NCBI GenBank assembly: GCA_035999765.1
Contig: CP108521.1
Location: forward strand, 7,626,001-7,690,000
Source of the DNA: Streptomyces sp. NBC_01231
Lineage (GTDB): Bacteria > Actinomycetota > Actinomycetes > Streptomycetales > Streptomycetaceae
Direction: 5' to 3'
DNA: 64,000 nt
Position 1 is the first letter of the stretch, and each line of letters starts with the position of its first letter. The position numbers and the translations under genes are program-made. The notes under the pieces are model-generated. The model made no database searches. It saw only the letters and a list, made by a program, of their open reading frames with translations, and was not told the origin of the DNA. Positions 60,497 through 64,000 of this stretch are shown here, one piece after another.

Positions 60497-61951
60497 ATGA
60501 GCGCAACGGGTACGGACACCGGGCATGTCGTCGTCGTCGGAGCCGGGATCGCGGGGCTGGCCGCCGCACACCGGCTGCTGCGGCAGGGGGCCCGGGTGAC
60601 CGTGCTGGAGGCCTCGGAGCGCGTCGGCGGCAAGCTGCTGCCCGGCGAGATCGCGGGCGCCCGCGTCGACTTCGGCGCCGAGTCGATGCTCGCCCGCCGC
60701 CCCGAGGCCGTCACCCTCGCCCGTGAGGTGGGCCTGGCCGACCGCCTCCAGCCGCCCGCCACCGCGACCGCCTCGCTGTGGACCCGCGGCGTCCTGCGCC
60801 CGATGCCCAAGGGGCATGTGATGGGCGTCCCCGGCACCGCCGACGCCCTCACCGGCGTGCTGTCCGACGAGGGTCTCGCCCGCATCGGACAGGACGCCGA
60901 CCTGCCCCGCACGGAGGTCGGCGACGACGTGGCGGTCGGGGAGTACGTGGCGGCACGGCTGGGCCGCGAGGTCGTCGACCGCCTCGTGGAGCCGCTCCTC
61001 GGCGGGGTCTACGCGGGCGACGCGTACCGCATCTCGATGCGCTCGGCGGTCCCGCAGCTCTTCCAGGCCGCGCGGACACACGACTCGCTGACTCAGGCGG
61101 TCCGCGAGATCCAGGCGAAGGCCGCGGCCAACCAGCAGACCGGCCCGGTGTTCATGGGCATCGCGGGCGGGGTCGGCTCGCTGCCGCTCGCGGTGGCCGA
61201 GTCGGTGCGGGAGCGCGGCGGCGAGATCGTGACCGGGGCGCCCGTGACGGAGCTGCGCCGCGAGGCGTCCGGCGGCTGGCGGGTCGTCGCGGGGGACCGG
61301 ATCCGGCACGCCGACGCGGTGATCGTCGCCGCCCCCGCTCCCGTCGCCGCCGGTCTGCTGCGCACCGAGTCACCCGCGGCCGTCACCGAGCTCACCGCCG
61401 TCGAGTACGCCTCCATGGCCCTGGTCACCCTCGCCTTCCGCCGCGGGGACGTCACGCTCCCCGAGGGCAGCGGCTTCCTCGTCCCGCCCGTCGAGGGACG
61501 CACCATCAAGGCGTCGACGTTCGCCTCCCAGAAGTGGGGCTGGATCGGCGACGAGAACCCGGACCTCCTCGTCCTGCGCACCTCCGTCGGACGGTACGGC
61601 GAGACGGAGATCCTCCAGCGGGAGGACGCCGACCTGGTGGCTGTCTCCCGCCACGACCTGCGTGCGGCCACCGGCCTGGAAGCCGCCCCCGTCGAGACCC
61701 GCGTCACCCGCTGGACCGACGGACTGCCGCAGTACCCCGTCGGCCACCACGCGCGCGTGGCCCGCATCCGCGACCACGTCGGCAAGCTGCCGGGGCTCGC
61801 GGTGTGCGGCGCGCAGTACGACGGCGTCGGCATCCCGGCCTGCATCGCGAGCGCGTACGCGGCCGTGGACCAGATCCACGGTGACCTGCGCGGTCTGGAG
61901 GAGCTCACCGCCAACCCGGTGCAGAGCCTCCACGGCGGAGCGGGAGAATGA
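60497..61951 (+). CDS. hemG: Coproporphyrinogen III oxidase / protoporphyrinogen oxidase (HemY/HemG type)
   Basis: This FAD-dependent oxygen-using enzyme has 484 residues and an ATG closely after a G-rich ribosome site. The FAD motif [36 protein letters not shown] is at the N-terminus, [25 protein letters not shown] is the family middle block, and [18 protein letters not shown] closes the FAD site. In actinobacteria this enzyme (also called CgoX) oxidises coproporphyrinogen III to coproporphyrin III. The adjacent hemQ gene, starting 4 bp later, supports that role over protoporphyrinogen oxidation. Confidence 0.95.
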   Translation: MSATGTDTGHVVVVGAGIAGLAAAHRLLRQGARVTVLEASERVGGKLLPGEIAGARVDFGAESMLARRPEAVTLAREVGLADRLQPPATATASLWTRGVLRPMPKGHVMGVPGTADALTGVLSDEGLARIGQDADLPRTEVGDDVAVGEYVAARLGREVVDRLVEPLLGGVYAGDAYRISMRSAVPQLFQAARTHDSLTQAVREIQAKAAANQQTGPVFMGIAGGVGSLPLAVAESVRERGGEIVTGAPVTELRREASGGWRVVAGDRIRHADAVIVAAPAPVAAGLLRTESPAAVTELTAVEYASMALVTLAFRRGDVTLPEGSGFLVPPVEGRTIKASTFASQKWGWIGDENPDLLVLRTSVGRYGETEILQREDADLVAVSRHDLRAATGLEAAPVETRVTRWTDGLPQYPVGHHARVARIRDHVGKLPGLAVCGAQYDGVGIPACIASAYAAVDQIHGDLRGLEELTANPVQSLHGGAGE

Positions 61952-61955
61952 GGTC

Positions 61956-62687
61956 ATGAGTGACGACGCCCCCACCACCGAGTCCGGCAGGGTCCCGAAC
62001 AAGGGCAAGCTGGCCAAGGACCTCAACGAGACCATCCGCTACACCCTCTGGTCCGTCTTCCAGCTGAAGGACGTGCTCCCCGAGGACCGCGCGGGTTACG
62101 CCGACGAGGTCCAGGAGCTGTTCGACCAGCTCGCCGCCAAGGACGTGACCATCCGCGGCACCTACGACGTGTCCGGTCTGCGCGCCGACGCCGACCTCAT
62201 GATCTGGTGGCACGCGGAGACCAGCGACCAGCTCCAGGAGGCGTACAACCTCTTCCGCCGCACCAGGCTGGGCCGCGCCCTCACGCCGGTGTGGTCGAAC
62301 ATGGCGCTGCACCGCCCCGCCGAGTTCAACCGCGCGCACATCCCGGCGTTCCTCGCCGACGAGAAGCCCCGCGACTACGTCAGCGTCTACCCCTTCGTGC
62401 GCTCCTACGACTGGTACCTGCTCCCCGACGAGGACCGCCGCCGCATGCTCGCCGACCACGGCAAGATGGCACGCGGCTACCCGGACGTGCGCGCCAACAC
62501 CGTCGCCTCGTTCTCCCTCGGCGACTACGAGTGGATCCTCGCCTTCGAGGCCGACGAGCTGTACCGCATCGTCGACCTCATGCGCCACCTGCGTGCCTCC
62601 GAGGCCCGGATGCACGTCCGTGAAGAGGTCCCGTTCTACACGGGCCGCCGCAAGTCGGTCGCCGACTTGGTCGCCGGGCTCGCCTGA
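61956..62687 (+). CDS. hemQ: Coproheme decarboxylase (HemQ/ChdC, chlorite dismutase family)
   Basis: This final enzyme of the coproporphyrin-dependent haem route turns coproheme into haem b. It has 243 residues, the actinobacterial length. His168 in [12 protein letters not shown] should be the proximal ligand, Tyr145 in [15 protein letters not shown] the reactive tyrosine, and His128 the distal residue; all three are offset by 10 from the numbers I recall for the Corynebacterium enzyme. It starts 4 bp after the hemG stop. Its last 52 bp overlap the 3' end of the convergent hydrolase gene. Confidence 0.95.
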   Translation: MSDDAPTTESGRVPNKGKLAKDLNETIRYTLWSVFQLKDVLPEDRAGYADEVQELFDQLAAKDVTIRGTYDVSGLRADADLMIWWHAETSDQLQEAYNLFRRTRLGRALTPVWSNMALHRPAEFNRAHIPAFLADEKPRDYVSVYPFVRSYDWYLLPDEDRRRMLADHGKMARGYPDVRANTVASFSLGDYEWILAFEADELYRIVDLMRHLRASEARMHVREEVPFYTGRRKSVADLVAGLA

Positions 62688-64000
62688 CGCGGTTCCGGTT
62701 CCGGGTGCGGCGCACACGCGGCGCGCCGCACCGGAAGCCGCCCTTCCAACAGGTACGCGTCGAGGTACCCGTTGACGCACGGGTTCGGCCCACCCGCGAT
62801 CCCGTGCGTCCCCGCGTCCCGCTCCGTCACCAGCACCGCCCCCGACAACCGCCGGCGCAACTCCAGCGCCCCCTCATAGGGCGCGGCAGCGTCCCGCTCG
62901 GCCGCCAGGATCAGCGTCCCCGGCACCTCACCAGGACCGGTACGCACGTCGAGGGGCCGCTGACGCGGCGCGGGCCAGTACGCGCAGGACAGGTTCGTCC
63001 ACACGTTGTCCCAGGTCTCGAAGGGTGCCACCCGCGCGAGCCGGGTGTTGTCCCGGTCCCACACCTGCCAATCCGTGGGCCAGGGCGCGTCGTTGCACTC
63101 GACGGCCGTGTAGACCGCGTGCGCGTTCTCCGCCTCGGCCGCCGTCTCCGGATGCGGCCCGGCCTGCTCGACCAGCGGCTCCGGGTCGCCCTTCAGATAC
63201 GCCGACAGCGCCTGCGCGCGGTGCGGCCAGTAGTCGTCGTAGTACCCGACCGACAGGAAGGCCTCCTGCAACTGGCCGGGGCCGACCGTCCCGCCCGCCG
63301 GCTTCGCGGCCAGCCGTGCCGCGGCCTTCTCGTAACTGCGCAGCACCTCGCCGGCCGTGTCACCCAGTGAGTACACGTCGTCGTGCCGGGCGGCCCACTC
63401 CCGGAAGTCCTGCCAGCGTCCCTCGAACGCGGCCGACTGGGCGAGGTTGCTGCGGTACCAGACCTGGTCGGGGTCCGGGTTCACCGCGGCGTCGAACACC
63501 ATCCGCCGTACGTGCGACGGGAAGAGGGTCGCGTACAGCGCCCCCAGGTAGGTGCCGTACGACGCGCCCACGAACGTCAGCCTCGACTCGCCGAGCGCGG
63601 CGCGCAGGACGTCCAGGTCACGGGCGTTGTTGAGGGAGGTGTAGTGCCGCAGGGCGTCTCCGGCGCGCTGGGCGCAGCCGCGCGCGTACGCCTTCGCCTG
63701 CGCGATGCGTTCCTTCTTGTACGCCTCCGAGGGGTGCGTCGGCGCCTGTGTCGGAGCCTTGAGGAACGTCTTGGGGTCCTCGCAGGACAGGTGCGCGGAC
63801 CGGCCCACGCCGCGCGGGGCGTAGCCCACGAGGTCGTACGCCGCCGCGAGCCGTTTCCACTCCGGGAGAGCGCCGATCAGCGGGAAGTACATGCCGGAGC
63901 CGCCCGGCCCGCCCGGGTTGAAGACCAGGGAGCCCTGCCCGGGCACCCGGCGCTTGCTGTTGCTCGGGTCCTTGTGGGTGGCCGGCACCCGGCTCACGGT
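62636..64000 (-). CDS. TAP-like alpha/beta hydrolase (tripeptidyl aminopeptidase type), partial
   Basis: The 5' end lies outside the window, and 454 residues are visible. The visible part starts inside the core: [17 protein letters not shown] is the oxyanion region, [16 protein letters not shown] follows, and [19 protein letters not shown] holds the nucleophile Ser. [23 protein letters not shown] and DAGTHGIAG supply the Asp and His of the triad, and a C-terminal TAP-like domain with paired Cys is present. Such proteins are usually secreted and release N-terminal tripeptides, or act as related esterases; the missing N-terminus should hold a signal peptide. Its 3' end overlaps hemQ by 52 bp. 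Confidence 0.9.
   Translation of the reverse strand, partial: TVSRVPATHKDPSNSKRRVPGQGSLVFNPGGPGGSGMYFPLIGALPEWKRLAAAYDLVGYAPRGVGRSAHLSCEDPKTFLKAPTQAPTHPSEAYKKERIAQAKAYARGCAQRAGDALRHYTSLNNARDLDVLRAALGESRLTFVGASYGTYLGALYATLFPSHVRRMVFDAAVNPDPDQVWYRSNLAQSAAFEGRWQDFREWAARHDDVYSLGDTAGEVLRSYEKAAARLAAKPAGGTVGPGQLQEAFLSVGYYDDYWPHRAQALSAYLKGDPEPLVEQAGPHPETAAEAENAHAVYTAVECNDAPWPTDWQVWDRDNTRLARVAPFETWDNVWTNLSCAYWPAPRQRPLDVRTGPGEVPGTLILAAERDAAAPYEGALELRRRLSGAVLVTERDAGTHGIAGGPNPCVNGYLDAYLLEGRLPVRRAACAPHPEPEPRQASPATKSATDLRRPV

Noticed and set aside
1..64000. Mobile element, prophage or biosynthetic gene cluster
   Set aside because: No transposase, integrase, phage structural gene, polyketide or peptide synthase was seen, and base composition is even. 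The content is core and carbohydrate metabolism.
1..64000. tRNA, rRNA or known riboswitch
   Set aside because: No cloverleaf, rRNA segment or recognisable riboswitch core was found on reading the intergenic regions. A covariance-model search could still find a weak case.

Overview
The window is high-GC DNA with strong third-position GC bias, many GTG starts, 4-bp stop/start overlaps, rare TTA codons and long antisense shadow frames. This is the signature of Streptomyces. The stretch ngcEFG-like / ROK regulator / xylFGH / dxs, and further right fadBA / ribonuclease D / hemE, matches from memory the SCO6005-SCO6031 part of the S. coelicolor chromosome. No insertion sequence, prophage, CRISPR array or tRNA was recognised.

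Left third (1-24.3 kb), sugar and hemicellulose use. A transporter-kinase-SIS-GntR operon resembling the Bacillus fructosamine (frl) operon, with an added YjbQ gene (173-5505). A secreted AA10 LPMO with CBM2 behind a perfect CebR box (5621-6848). A CE7 esterase divergent from an LplB/LplC-type ABC operon with DUF624 and GH42 genes (7059-14683). A GH92 mannosidase / GH67 alpha-glucuronidase pair on the minus strand (14677-20552). A divergent NgcEFG-type chitobiose/GlcNAc importer (20932-24256).

Middle (24.4-42 kb): the Rok7B7-type regulator, the xylFGH xylose importer, dxs, an amino-acid permease and three smaller genes. Then comes a compact exopolysaccharide locus made of two convergent operons around a 42-bp palindrome. 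One operon has a WbpA/TviB-like nucleotide-sugar dehydrogenase and a hyaluronan-synthase-like GT2. The other has a CBM3-GH16 protein and a Tat-exported CE4 deacetylase. The first gene of each operon contains a TTA (bldA) codon.

Right third (42-64 kb): fadB/fadA; a beta-mannoside locus (LacI regulator, GH2 beta-mannosidase and divergent ABC importer) whose divergent promoter carries the same 14-bp operator-like word found upstream of the hemicellulose operon at 8.2 kb; ribonuclease D; an orphan LuxR-type regulator; a DUF3000 gene; and haem genes (hemE, hemG, hemQ) interspersed with a rhomboid protease, a CoA-disulfide-reductase-like flavoprotein, a DUF4349 lipoprotein and a TAP-like hydrolase cut by the window edge.

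Four CUT1 sugar importers lack their own ATPase and presumably share a distant MsiK-type ATPase. Only the xylose system brings its own (XylG). TTA codons were found in the LPMO, GH92, nucleotide-sugar dehydrogenase and CBM3-GH16 genes, all tied to extracellular polysaccharide. This suggests developmental (bldA) gating of extracellular carbohydrate work in this region.
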